From Flavobacteriales bacterium (GTDB lineage Bacteria > Bacteroidota > Bacteroidia > JACJYZ01): a stretch of DNA of 33,548 nt. Position 1 is the first letter of the stretch, and every line of letters begins with the position of its first letter. The notes under the pieces were generated by a model. It was given only the letters and a program-made list of their open reading frames with translations, had not been told where the DNA came from and made no database searches. Shown piece after piece: positions 8,765 through 16,608 of this stretch. The position numbers were made by a program, and so were the translations under genes. The stretch spans positions 1 through 33,548 of the forward strand of contig JAGQZQ010000031.1 in NCBI GenBank assembly GCA_020435415.1, read 5' to 3'.

Positions 8765-9781
8765 ATGGGGGCCATGTACAAAGGCCTTCTATTTCTGATT
8801 TCTTTTTTGCCATGCTTGTCCGTTTCGGCACAGGTCCGGTTTGAGCCGGTGCCAACGGTTACCCATGAACATCTTAGGGGACTGAGTGTCGTCAGTGATT
8901 CCGTGGTATGGGCCAGTGGCACACATGCCACCTGGTTGCGAACGACCGATGGCGGTTTGCATTGGGTCACCGATACCGTGACCGGTGCGCTGGGTATGGA
9001 CCTTCGCGACATTCATGCATTTGATGACCAACGAGCCCTGGTGATGACCGCTGGTGAACCGGGTTTGATCTTCCTGACCACCGATGGCGGAAAGATGTGG
9101 AAGAAAGTTTATGAAAATCACCAACCGGGTATCTTCTTAGATGGGATCGACTTTAGCGGGGATACGGTTGGCTATGCCTTTGGCGATCCGATGGACGGCC
9201 ACTTCTTTGTCCTTAAAACCTCCGATGGTGGAATGAACTGGATGGAACTGAACAAACAAATGCTGCCATCACCAGCCGGGGGAGAAGCGGGGTATGCTGC
9301 CAGTGGTACCGGTATTGTAGTCAGAAATGAAAGGGTATGGATCGGCACGGGTGGTCCGGAAAAGTCAAGGGTACTGTGCAGTGCAGATGGAGGCAGATCC
9401 TGGGATGCATCGGAAACACCTATGCGCTTGGGTGATGGAGCCGGTATATTTTCTATGGTATTTACCAGTGATGAATCCGGGGTAGTTGTCGGCGGGCACT
9501 ATCTGGACTCCACATCAACACTTGGTGTTTGTGCCGTTACCACTGATGGTGGTGTGACATGGGAAAGTTGCAGCACACCTCCTAACGGATATCGCTCATG
9601 TGTTGCTGCCTGGCAGAACATGCTGGTGGCGGTGGGAAGAACCGGATCAGATGTTTCCTCCGATGGGGGGCAAACCTGGACAGCCATCGGTACCGAAGGT
9701 TACTACGCATGTCATTTCGGAAAGACCATAGGATGGGCAGTTGGGCGCGGAGGAAAGATGGCCCGTATCTTATTGAAGTAG
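8765..9781 (+). CDS. Secreted Ycf48/BNR-repeat beta-propeller protein in the sucAB operon
   Basis: The 338-residue protein has a signal peptide (MYKGLLFLISFLPCLSVSA; either the ATG at 8765 or the one at 8774 could be used) and then a repeat domain. Six TxDGGxxW-type repeats are visible (DGGLHW, DGGKMW, DGGMNW, DGGRSW, DGGVTW, DGGQTW). They mark a beta-propeller of the Ycf48/sialidase BNR type. In plants and cyanobacteria Ycf48 helps assemble photosystem II, but Bacteroidota members are uncharacterised and the name does not imply that role. No T9SS sorting domain or membrane anchor is seen, so it is probably periplasmic. It starts two bases after sucB, which is odd for an exported protein beside a cytosolic enzyme. 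Part of it resembles the repeat region of the subtilisin encoded at 10913-14464. Confidence 0.8.
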   Translation: MGAMYKGLLFLISFLPCLSVSAQVRFEPVPTVTHEHLRGLSVVSDSVVWASGTHATWLRTTDGGLHWVTDTVTGALGMDLRDIHAFDDQRALVMTAGEPGLIFLTTDGGKMWKKVYENHQPGIFLDGIDFSGDTVGYAFGDPMDGHFFVLKTSDGGMNWMELNKQMLPSPAGGEAGYAASGTGIVVRNERVWIGTGGPEKSRVLCSADGGRSWDASETPMRLGDGAGIFSMVFTSDESGVVVGGHYLDSTSTLGVCAVTTDGGVTWESCSTPPNGYRSCVAAWQNMLVAVGRTGSDVSSDGGQTWTAIGTEGYYACHFGKTIGWAVGRGGKMARILLK

Positions 9782-9792
9782 ACACATCGATC

Positions 9793-10185
9793 ATGGGGAT
9801 TCAACCGGTAAACTTCCATTCCGTAGAAGATTTTCTAAGCTTCATTCCGGATCAGGAGCGGGAGATCGTGGAGCGATTACGCCAGGTTGTTTTTGATTGC
9901 ATTCCACAGGTACGCGAGAAACTGGCATATAACGTTCCGTTCTACTATGGTCGCAGAAGAATATGTTTTATCTGGCCTGCCTCAGTTCCCTGGGGCGCTG
10001 TTCCACTCAATGGGGTGCAGCTCGGATTTTGCAGTGGACACCTGATGAGAGATGAGCTGAACTGGCTTGAGCATGGCAACCGGAAACAGGTCTACATTAA
10101 GACCTTTAAAAAGGTTGATGAGATCGATACGGAAATGGTCCGGGCATATTTGTTTGAGGCGGTTCGGGTGGATGATGATAAATGA
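9793..10185 (+). CDS. DUF1801 domain protein
   Basis: A 130-residue cytosolic protein with the DUF1801 (YdhG-like) fold pattern: an N-terminal segment FHSVEDFLSFIP, then a helix leading to REKLAYNVPFYYGRR, a phenylalanine/tryptophan-rich strand region (ICFIWPASVPWG), and a C-terminal KTFKKVDEID segment followed by a helix. The biochemical function of DUF1801 is not established. I chose the ATG at 9793 because the domain begins at once; this leaves 11 bases after the Ycf48-like gene. Frame-compatible codons further upstream would only overlap that gene. It is probably the last gene of the sucA-sucB-ycf48-like transcript. No catalytic residues can be assigned. Confidence 0.78.
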   Translation: MGIQPVNFHSVEDFLSFIPDQEREIVERLRQVVFDCIPQVREKLAYNVPFYYGRRRICFIWPASVPWGAVPLNGVQLGFCSGHLMRDELNWLEHGNRKQVYIKTFKKVDEIDTEMVRAYLFEAVRVDDDK

Positions 10186-10204
10186 CATAACTGAATTCAG
10201 ATCT

Positions 10205-10234
10205 GTTCGGTCATTGTGATGAACTGACCGGAAC
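10205..10234. repeat. Inverted repeat upstream of the toxin-antitoxin genes
   Basis: GTTCGGTCA (10205-10213) can pair with TGACCGGAAC (10225-10234), with one bulged base. No T-tract follows, so it is a poor terminator. It lies about 20 bases upstream of the TATCTTTG promoter box and could be an operator for autoregulation. Confidence 0.4.
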
Positions 10235-10253
10235 TTACAACAACCATATTTCG

Positions 10254-10261
10254 TATCTTTG
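10254..10261 (+). promoter_or_regulatory. Bacteroidota -7 promoter box (TATCTTTG) for the DUF433/DUF5615 pair
   Basis: TATCTTTG fits TAnnTTTG and lies 16 bases before the DUF433 start codon. I found no convincing -33 TTTG at the right spacing. Confidence 0.5.
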
Positions 10262-10277
10262 GTAAAAGCGTATCCGT

Positions 10278-10499
10278 ATGATCGACTATCGCAAAGCCAT
10301 TACCATTGATCCCGCTATCCGGTTCGGAAGACCTTGTATCAAGGGGACACGCATATCGGTTTACGATGTACTGAGTTGGCTTGCTTCAGGTATGAGCCGG
10401 GCGGATATTTTGAGTGACTACCCGGAATTGACTGAAGAACAAATCCAGGCATGTCTTTCGTATGCAGCTGACCGGGAACACAAAATCCGTGTTGCGTGA
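10278..10499 (+). CDS. DUF433 family antitoxin (VapB-like)
   Basis: A 73-residue protein of the DUF433 family, small winged-helix proteins that often act as antitoxin and DNA-binding partner of PIN-like toxins. The family pattern is plain: ITIDPAIRFGRPCIKGTRI, a short helix (VYDVLSWLASGMS), then ILSDYPELTEEQIQACLSYAA. Its stop codon overlaps the GTG start of the next gene by four bases (GTGA), typical of toxin-antitoxin operons in which antitoxin is made first. It has its own promoter box and is preceded by an inverted repeat that could be its operator. Activity as an antitoxin is inferred from family and context. Confidence 0.88.
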   Translation: MIDYRKAITIDPAIRFGRPCIKGTRISVYDVLSWLASGMSRADILSDYPELTEEQIQACLSYAADREHKIRVA

Positions 10500-10837
10500 A
10501 GCTGCTTCTTGACCAAAACATATCCTACAGATTGGTCAACAGAATATCAAAGGATTTTCCGGAAACTACCCAGATTACACAGCTTGGATTGACCGATTGC
10601 ACCGACCGGGAAATATGGAATTATGCCAGAGAGCAAGGGTATACCATAGTTACCTTTGATGCCGACTTTTATGATCTAGCAACCTTCCTTGGTCATCCAC
10701 CCAAAATTATTTGGTTGAGAACAGGAAATAGGACAACAATAACTCTTGCCAATCTGCTTGTTGATCGAAAGGATGTCATAAAGGAATTCCTGACAAGCGA
10801 ACAATTTAAGGACATTGCTTGCCTTGAAATAGAATAG
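10496..10837 (+). CDS. DUF5615 PIN-like toxin (putative RNase)
   Basis: A 113-residue protein of the DUF5615 PIN-like family, the usual partner of DUF433 and a putative ribonuclease toxin. Acidic residues expected in a PIN-type metal site are present: D6 (LLLDQNIS), D37 and E39 (CTDREIWNYA), and D55/D57 (VTFDADF). The conserved IWLRTGN segment follows. The start is GTG at 10496, overlapping the DUF433 stop. Downstream is a hairpin terminator shared with the convergent subtilisin gene. The pair looks complete. RNase activity and target are inferred, not seen. Confidence 0.87.
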   Translation: MKLLLDQNISYRLVNRISKDFPETTQITQLGLTDCTDREIWNYAREQGYTIVTFDADFYDLATFLGHPPKIIWLRTGNRTTITLANLLVDRKDVIKEFLTSEQFKDIACLEIE

Positions 10838-10858
10838 GTTCAAATCGCTGTTACAAAT

Positions 10859-10895
10859 AAAAAAAGCCCCCGTTCATTTGAGCGGGGACTTTTTC
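10859..10895. terminator. Bidirectional terminator between DUF5615 and the subtilisin gene
   Basis: An A-tract, a GC-rich stem (about 10861-10875 with 10880-10894, with minor mismatch) and a T-tract make a hairpin that works on both strands. It lies between two convergent genes ending at 10837 and 10913. Confidence 0.9.
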
Positions 10896-10912
10896 TTTAT
10901 GGTTTGTTCTAA

Positions 10913-13900
10913 CTATTCCTTGATAAACCGAAGCACTTTCTCACCACCATTCATTGAGATGAAGTACAAGCCTATGTTCAGGTCGGATACATCAAGTGTT
11001 GTAACAACCTGATGAAGTTCTTGTGTCATCACAATTCGTCCTGTTACATCGGTGATCATGATCACTACCGGTTGATTAGGTACTTGCTCAAGCCCAATGT
11101 TCAGTTGTTGTTGCACCGGGTTAGGGAAGACATTAAGGATACCCTTTGTGAGCTCCGGAAGCGTTACAGACGTGATGTGAACGGTATCGGTGATGGTATC
11201 CGCACCGCAGCCATTGGCAACGATCAGGGTGACGATGTAATCTCCGTTAACCGTGTACTTGTGTCCTGGGTTCTCAACATAATCAGAGTTGCCATCACCG
11301 AAGTCCCAGCTCCAGTCTGTAGCATTCGTGGAAGTGCTGTTGAAAGACACCGAATCGCCAAGTACGGTTGGTGTGAATCCTGCGGTAGGCTGTGCACTGC
11401 TTGGTGCCACCGCCAGGTCGCTGGATGAGCTGGTTCCGCATGTGTTTCCGGCGGTAACACTCACGTTGCCACTTTGGCTTCCAACGGTAACGGTGATGCT
11501 GTTGGATGTGCTGGTGCCGGTCCAGTCACCCGGCAGGGTCCATGTGTATGTCACCCCTGCAACGTTGGCCACGTTATAAGTTTCCGTGCTGCCGGGGCAG
11601 GGAACGGTATCACCGAATACGGTACCTGGTACAGCAGGTGTGGTGATCACGTTGATATATGCATAACGTGCTTTGGTCACCGTGTCACCGGCGGTATTGA
11701 ACACCCTGAGGGTGACGTCATATACGCCGGGTGCGCCATAAGTTACAGTGGGGTTTTGGCTGCTTGATGTTGCAGGAGTTCCACCGGGGAAACTCCAGTC
11801 CCATCCTGTAGGTGCGGAACCTGTGGTCTGGTCGGAAAAATCAACCGTTCCGCCTGAGCAGACTTCCAGGGTATTCGCGTTAAAGTCAGGTACCATCGGG
11901 TTTGTCAGGTTCTTCCATTTCCACATACCGTTGGTGGTGGCATTGGTATTGAACCATCCGGACCATCCGATCTCGGTATCCAGGAAAGCCACATCCAGGT
12001 GTTCTTGTGTGTCGATGATATTCCAGGATACGCCACCGTCGTTGCTGAATGATGATCCCGAACCACCTGTGGCGGATCCTACAGTGAATACAATGTTGGT
12101 GCCGGGGATCCAGTCGATGGCTCCGCCAAACACGGTACCCGTGGTGGTCACGGCGGTCCATGTGGCACCACCGTCAGCTGTTTTCCAGATCTTGTTCTGG
12201 TTGTTCACCAGGATACCGTTCTGGGCATCACGGAAGGAAATATCGCCGCTGGATGTTTCGCTGCCAAAATCAGAGATGGGTGATTGTGCTACGGTCCAGT
12301 TCAACCCTTTGTCAGGTGAATGATAGATGCGGCCTTTGTTGGTGGTGTACCAAACGTGGTCGCCCAATACCTCTATCTGTGCCACATATCCGTATTCACC
12401 GCTTAACGGGTTGGGAATGTTGGCGCCGGGAACAGCGGTCCAGTTCGTACCTCCGTTGGTGGTGGTGTACAACTCAAAATCACCGTTGATCGGGTCGCCC
12501 TGGCAGAAACCTACATTGGCATCCCAGAAATATACCACATTGGTGAAGGATGAAGCGTTGTTATAAGTGGCAGTGGCCTGGCGTGTCCAGGTGCTTCCGC
12601 CGTTGGTGGTTTTCCAGATACCTCCCGTTTGACCTGACGCTTGTGGTGCGGCTGCCACCCATGCAGTGTTTGCATCAAGGCCATGCACCATCCCGATCAG
12701 AAGGTTCGTATTACCAAGGCCGAACGTACCTGTCGTCCATGTTGTACCGCCATTGCTGGTTTTGGTGAATTCCTGCACATTGGCATTGCCACCTGATCCG
12801 TCATAAGCGGAACACCATACCACATTCTGATCTACCAGAGAGATGTTTCGGATACCGCGGTTGGCGGTAGAGAATCCGGAATTCTGAACGATCCATTCGC
12901 CGAATGGCTCAAGGCTCACGTGGATATAAGCGGTTTTCGTTTCCGTGTTGTTGTTCTGGCTGTTGGTTACCTTCAGGCTCACCTGGAAGTCACCCACGGT
13001 GTTGTAATAAATAGCAGGAGGCGTTTGTCCGTTATAGGTAGCAGGTGTACCGCCTGTGAACGTCCATTCCCAGGAAGTGATGGCCGGTCCGCCGCCGTTT
13101 ACAGAGTTGTCGGTGAAGACCACACTGTCTCCCTTGTAAACGTTTATCCTGTCTGCATAGAAAGCGGCGATCGGGTCACCGTTCAGATTGGATTGCACAC
13201 ATTGCAATGCCTTGGTGGCGTCGATCCTGTTTCCGATGCTTTGGTTGATGACCTTACCGGTGGTTTTCAGGCAGCTTTCGATCTCGGCGGGTGTAAGGCT
13301 GGGGTCGATGCTGAGCATCAGTCCTACGAGTCCGGCAGCAAATGGTGTGGCCATGGACGTTCCGCCCATACGTGCATAACCGCTGCTGGTGGTATATACG
13401 GTACTGAGAAGACCGTTATATGAGTATCCGCCGGGAGACGCGATGTCTACCCAAGAAGTTCCATAGTTGGAAAAACTGGAACGGGAGTCGTTGGCATCCA
13501 CCGAACCTACACAGATCACATTGTCATAGGCGCCGGGATATTGTTCGGTGCTGCTTCCATCATTGCCGGCAGCCGCCAGGAATGTGACATCCGGATAACT
13601 GTTGATCAGGTCCTGAAAGCCCTGGCTGAATGTGGCACTTCCGAAAGACATGCTCACAACGTGTGCACCGTTCTGACAAGCCCACAGTACACCATCGTAG
13701 CTGTAATAGATGGAGATACTGCTGGAAGCATTGTCCGGAGTGGCTTTCACACCGATCAGTTCTACGCCGGCACCCAGCGAGGCAATCCCGCGGTTGTTAT
13801 TGATGTCCGCGGTTGCCAGTCCGGCACAGTGCGTACCGTGAGACCAGCCGTTGTCTGAATTGTATTGTTTGGGAGGCGTGGCATCGTTGTCACCATCGGC

Positions 13901-14464
13901 CACATCGCGTTGCTTATAAGTGGTCAGGTCAAGATGATTGGCAAATACGGCATTATCAACGATCGCTACCTTCACCTCGCTGCGTCCCTGGCTGATATCC
14001 CAGGCGGTGGATGCGCCCACCTGATCCAGATACCATTTATCCGTACCGGAATAGTAGGTGTCGTTAGGCGTGAAATCCGCCTTGTAGATCGGCATCTTTT
14101 CGGCATACTCGATAAAATCACATTGTTTGAGGATGGCCAGGATCTCATCGATCTTCTCGTATTCATCAAAATGGATACGGAACATTTTCTTCAGAGATGG
14201 CTTTTTGGTGAAATATGCCGGCCTTTCGAGTTTATTTACCGCTACCGTTTTCAAGGCCTTCTGAAGAGAAGGATATTTGCTCAACGCTTCAACTTTGCTG
14301 AACACTTCCGGGTCAGGTTGTGCTTCTTTGAGGGAAATGTTGGCATCTTCAACATCTTTCATTTTGAACTGGATGACACCATCCAGGAAATCTGCCGAAT
14401 AAGTTTGCGCAAAGGTTGACAGGCACAGGATAAGGCCAATCGCCAGGGTAAATAATTTTTTCAT
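10913..14464 (-). CDS. Secreted subtilisin-like serine protease with Ycf48/BNR repeats, PKD domains and T9SS sorting domain
   Basis: This 1183-residue exported protease has a signal peptide (cleavage after about residue 19), an N-terminal propeptide-like region to about 135, and an S8 peptidase domain at about 145-425. The triad is D170 (VAIVDNAV), H209 (SHGTHCAG) and S370 (GGTSMATP), with oxyanion-hole N301 (AAAGN). PKD domain 1 follows at about 431-517. A region of six TxxGGxxW repeats spans about 525-870. Two more PKD-type modules and an Ig-like module come next. The C-terminal 75 residues (NVFPNPVQQQLNI, GLYFISMNGGEKVLRFIKE) are a T9SS type A sorting domain, so the protein should be exported through the outer membrane and anchored or released. 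The residues after the Asp are N-A rather than the usual T/S-G. Propeller repeats inside a subtilisin are uncommon. The substrate is unknown. Confidence 0.95.
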   Translation of the reverse strand: MKKLFTLAIGLILCLSTFAQTYSADFLDGVIQFKMKDVEDANISLKEAQPDPEVFSKVEALSKYPSLQKALKTVAVNKLERPAYFTKKPSLKKMFRIHFDEYEKIDEILAILKQCDFIEYAEKMPIYKADFTPNDTYYSGTDKWYLDQVGASTAWDISQGRSEVKVAIVDNAVFANHLDLTTYKQRDVADGDNDATPPKQYNSDNGWSHGTHCAGLATADINNNRGIASLGAGVELIGVKATPDNASSSISIYYSYDGVLWACQNGAHVVSMSFGSATFSQGFQDLINSYPDVTFLAAAGNDGSSTEQYPGAYDNVICVGSVDANDSRSSFSNYGTSWVDIASPGGYSYNGLLSTVYTTSSGYARMGGTSMATPFAAGLVGLMLSIDPSLTPAEIESCLKTTGKVINQSIGNRIDATKALQCVQSNLNGDPIAAFYADRINVYKGDSVVFTDNSVNGGGPAITSWEWTFTGGTPATYNGQTPPAIYYNTVGDFQVSLKVTNSQNNNTETKTAYIHVSLEPFGEWIVQNSGFSTANRGIRNISLVDQNVVWCSAYDGSGGNANVQEFTKTSNGGTTWTTGTFGLGNTNLLIGMVHGLDANTAWVAAAPQASGQTGGIWKTTNGGSTWTRQATATYNNASSFTNVVYFWDANVGFCQGDPINGDFELYTTTNGGTNWTAVPGANIPNPLSGEYGYVAQIEVLGDHVWYTTNKGRIYHSPDKGLNWTVAQSPISDFGSETSSGDISFRDAQNGILVNNQNKIWKTADGGATWTAVTTTGTVFGGAIDWIPGTNIVFTVGSATGGSGSSFSNDGGVSWNIIDTQEHLDVAFLDTEIGWSGWFNTNATTNGMWKWKNLTNPMVPDFNANTLEVCSGGTVDFSDQTTGSAPTGWDWSFPGGTPATSSSQNPTVTYGAPGVYDVTLRVFNTAGDTVTKARYAYINVITTPAVPGTVFGDTVPCPGSTETYNVANVAGVTYTWTLPGDWTGTSTSNSITVTVGSQSGNVSVTAGNTCGTSSSSDLAVAPSSAQPTAGFTPTVLGDSVSFNSTSTNATDWSWDFGDGNSDYVENPGHKYTVNGDYIVTLIVANGCGADTITDTVHITSVTLPELTKGILNVFPNPVQQQLNIGLEQVPNQPVVIMITDVTGRIVMTQELHQVVTTLDVSDLNIGLYFISMNGGEKVLRFIKE

Positions 14465-14563
14465 AGGTTAATTATTTGTTAGGTTATGAATGCCCGATTT
14501 TGCCAAGGGATCGGGACATTAAAAAGCGATGCGGTAATTAATTTGGTCTTGAAATGGACGTCG

Positions 14564-14593
14564 CAAATTATAAAATATCGCCCATCAATCAAA
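14564..14593 (-). promoter_or_regulatory. Possible promoter of the subtilisin gene
   Basis: On the minus strand TTTG (14590-14593) is followed after 17 bases by TATAATTTG (14564-14572), one base longer than the TAnnTTTG consensus. It would give a leader of roughly 90-100 bases. This is weak evidence. Confidence 0.3.
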
Positions 14594-14643
14594 AAACCCA
14601 CCGTCAAATATTCTGAAAATTACAGATTGGCTATGCAGAAATT

Positions 14644-15855
14644 CTATGACGATTCCTCCATGTCATATAAGAAATCGTTGTAAGGATACTTTTGAACATG
14701 CAGCCGCTTCACCTCTTCGTAAAGCAGGTTCCGGAAATCATCCATGTTCTTCTTTTCAACCGCAGAGATGAAAACCGTAGGATGAGGTTGTCTTCCCATC
14801 CATGATCTTCGGAATTCATCCAGGCTCATGTTTTCGGGCAGGTCCGGTCCCAGATCATCCGCATCTTTCTTCACATAACGGTAAGCATCAATTTTGTTGA
14901 ACACCACCATCTGGGGTTTGTCCAGTGCACCGATCTCCTGAAGGGTCTCGTTTACAACCTGCATCTGTTCTTCAAACCTCGGGTGACTGATATCAACCAC
15001 GTGCAGCAGGAGGTCTGCCTCCCGAACCTCATCCAAAGTCGACTTGAATGATTCCACCAGACCATGGGGAAGCTTTCTGATAAATCCCACAGTATCCGAC
15101 AATAGAAAAGGCAGATTCTGGATCACCACTTTTCGGACCGTGGTATCCAGGGTAGCAAACAATTTATTCTCGGCGAATACATCCGATTTACTCACGATGT
15201 TCATCAGGGTGCTTTTGCCCACATTGGTGTATCCAACCAAGGCCACCCGGATCAGCCTTCCTCTGTTTTTTCTTTGGGTGGCTTTTTGTTTATCGATCTC
15301 GGCCAGTTTCTTTTTAAGTAAGGAGATCTTATCCCGGATCACACGACGGTCGGTCTCGATCTCCGTTTCCCCCGGACCACGCATCCCGATCCCTCCTTTT
15401 TGTCGTTCAAGGTGGGTCCACATTCTCGTGAGTCGTGGCAGGAGGTATTGGTATTGGGCCAGTTCCACCTGTGCCCTTGCATGTGAGGTACGGGCCCGAT
15501 TTGCAAAAATGTCCAGGATCAGGTTGTTGCGATCCAGCACCTTGCAGGCAAGTACTTTCTCAAGGTTGCGAAGTTGCGATGGGGACAGTTCATCATCAAA
15601 AATCGCCATATTGATTTTGTGCTCCTTGATATATAACCGAATCTCCTCCAGTTTACCGGAACCGATAAACGTCTTTGGATCAGGAGTGCGTAGTTTTTGT
15701 GTAAAGGATTTGACCGGCCTTGCCCCGGCAGTTTCTGTCAGGAATGCCAGTTCTTCCAGGAATTCACGCAGCTGTTCTTCATCCTGGTGTTGGGTCACCA
15801 GTCCGATCAGAACGGCTTCTTCTGCCTCTTTCTTTATTTCGTAGCCCTTGCCCAC
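14644..15855 (-). CDS. hflX: GTPase HflX
   Basis: HflX is a ribosome-associated GTPase that can split stalled 70S ribosomes under stress. The 403-residue protein has the N-terminal HflX domain (residues 1-195: KTFIGSGKLEEI, FDDELSPSQLRNLE, RARTSHARAQVELAQ, and the RQKGGIGMRGPGETEIE linker). The G domain follows: P-loop GYTNVGKS at 208-215, DTVGF at 254-258 and NKID near 317. It starts with GTG at 15855. No better ATG exists upstream, because the frame soon runs into the preceding cytochrome gene, whose stop lies seven bases away. The two genes are probably cotranscribed. The C-terminal end is short. Confidence 0.96.
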   Translation of the reverse strand: MGKGYEIKKEAEEAVLIGLVTQHQDEEQLREFLEELAFLTETAGARPVKSFTQKLRTPDPKTFIGSGKLEEIRLYIKEHKINMAIFDDELSPSQLRNLEKVLACKVLDRNNLILDIFANRARTSHARAQVELAQYQYLLPRLTRMWTHLERQKGGIGMRGPGETEIETDRRVIRDKISLLKKKLAEIDKQKATQRKNRGRLIRVALVGYTNVGKSTLMNIVSKSDVFAENKLFATLDTTVRKVVIQNLPFLLSDTVGFIRKLPHGLVESFKSTLDEVREADLLLHVVDISHPRFEEQMQVVNETLQEIGALDKPQMVVFNKIDAYRYVKKDADDLGPDLPENMSLDEFRRSWMGRQPHPTVFISAVEKKNMDDFRNLLYEEVKRLHVQKYPYNDFLYDMEESS

Positions 15856-15862
15856 AAAAATA

Positions 15863-16495
15863 TCACTGAGCCCTGAGCTCGTCCAGGTATGCTGCTACCG
15901 CCTCGATCTGCGCTTCGTTAAGCCTCCCCTCGAAACCTGCCATGGCATTTTTACCCTTCGTGATCATTTCAATACGGCTTTTCATATCCAGGGTTGAAAG
16001 GCTGAGATCTGGGGAACTGTACATTTTCAACTTGCCATCTTCACCATGACATTGCAGACAGTTGGATTGGTAGATGGCTGCACCGTTGACTTGTGATTCA
16101 CCACCTTCTGTTTCAGCAGGCGCTGCATTTTTAGAAGTGAAGATGGCCGGGTTTTTTGTCTCTGCGACACCATAAATATACAGGAACAGCACCACCGCCA
16201 AACCGATCATCAACTTGTTCTTTTTCTTCATCCCGATGATCGCCATGGGTATGACGATCACAATAGCGGTGAGCTTCGGATGGAACCACCCCGGCAGTCC
16301 GCCCATATTGATCAGAAGCCATACGCCTGTTACCAGAAAGATCATGCTGAGTACCATGTCAGGCACTTTCATTTTCTTCATGTACTTTTCCAGTCCGCCG
16401 TCATTTCCTGTAAAAACCAAAAAGGCTTTTACGATGAAGCTGATCACAAATACGCAGGCACTGATGATATGAATTTTCAGAAGGATGTTGTCCAT
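15863..16495 (-). CDS. Membrane protein with SirB/DUF420-like helices fused to a C-terminal cytochrome c domain
   Basis: I chose the ATG at 16495 (210 residues), because the hydrophobic region starts right after it; an upstream in-frame start would add 14 residues. Four membrane helices lie at about 4-26, 46-64, 74-90 and 94-110, resembling small SirB2/YozB-like membrane domains. A linker follows, then a class I cytochrome c domain with the heme motif C146-LQ-C149-H150 and the probable axial Met ligand M185 (KNAMAGFEG). Electron transfer at the periplasmic face of the inner membrane is the likely role. No donor or acceptor gene is nearby. hflX starts seven bases downstream. The combined architecture is uncommon, and its exact partner is unknown. 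Confidence 0.83.
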   Translation of the reverse strand: MDNILLKIHIISACVFVISFIVKAFLVFTGNDGGLEKYMKKMKVPDMVLSMIFLVTGVWLLINMGGLPGWFHPKLTAIVIVIPMAIIGMKKKNKLMIGLAVVLFLYIYGVAETKNPAIFTSKNAAPAETEGGESQVNGAAIYQSNCLQCHGEDGKLKMYSSPDLSLSTLDMKSRIEMITKGKNAMAGFEGRLNEAQIEAVAAYLDELRAQ

Positions 16496-16537
16496 GACGG
16501 GAATTTTGATCGGGTAAAAGTAAGGAATCAATGTCAA

Positions 16538-16569
16538 TTTGGGGGATATGGCACATAGTTATATATTTG
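16538..16569 (+). promoter_or_regulatory. Bacteroidota promoter (TTTG-N20-TATATTTG) for the amidohydrolase genes
   Basis: TTTG at 16538-16541 and TATATTTG at 16562-16569 are 20 bases apart, matching both boxes and spacing of the Bacteroidota housekeeping promoter. It lies 39 bases before the ATG at 16609. Confidence 0.72.
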
Positions 16570-16608
16570 ACCCTACTCCAATCAAATGCTGGCTATTAAT
16601 TTCTGACG

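Noticed and set aside
15044-15844. 266-residue plus-strand open frame inside hflX
   Set aside because: Antisense to the HflX G domain, with low-complexity serine-rich translation and no motif.
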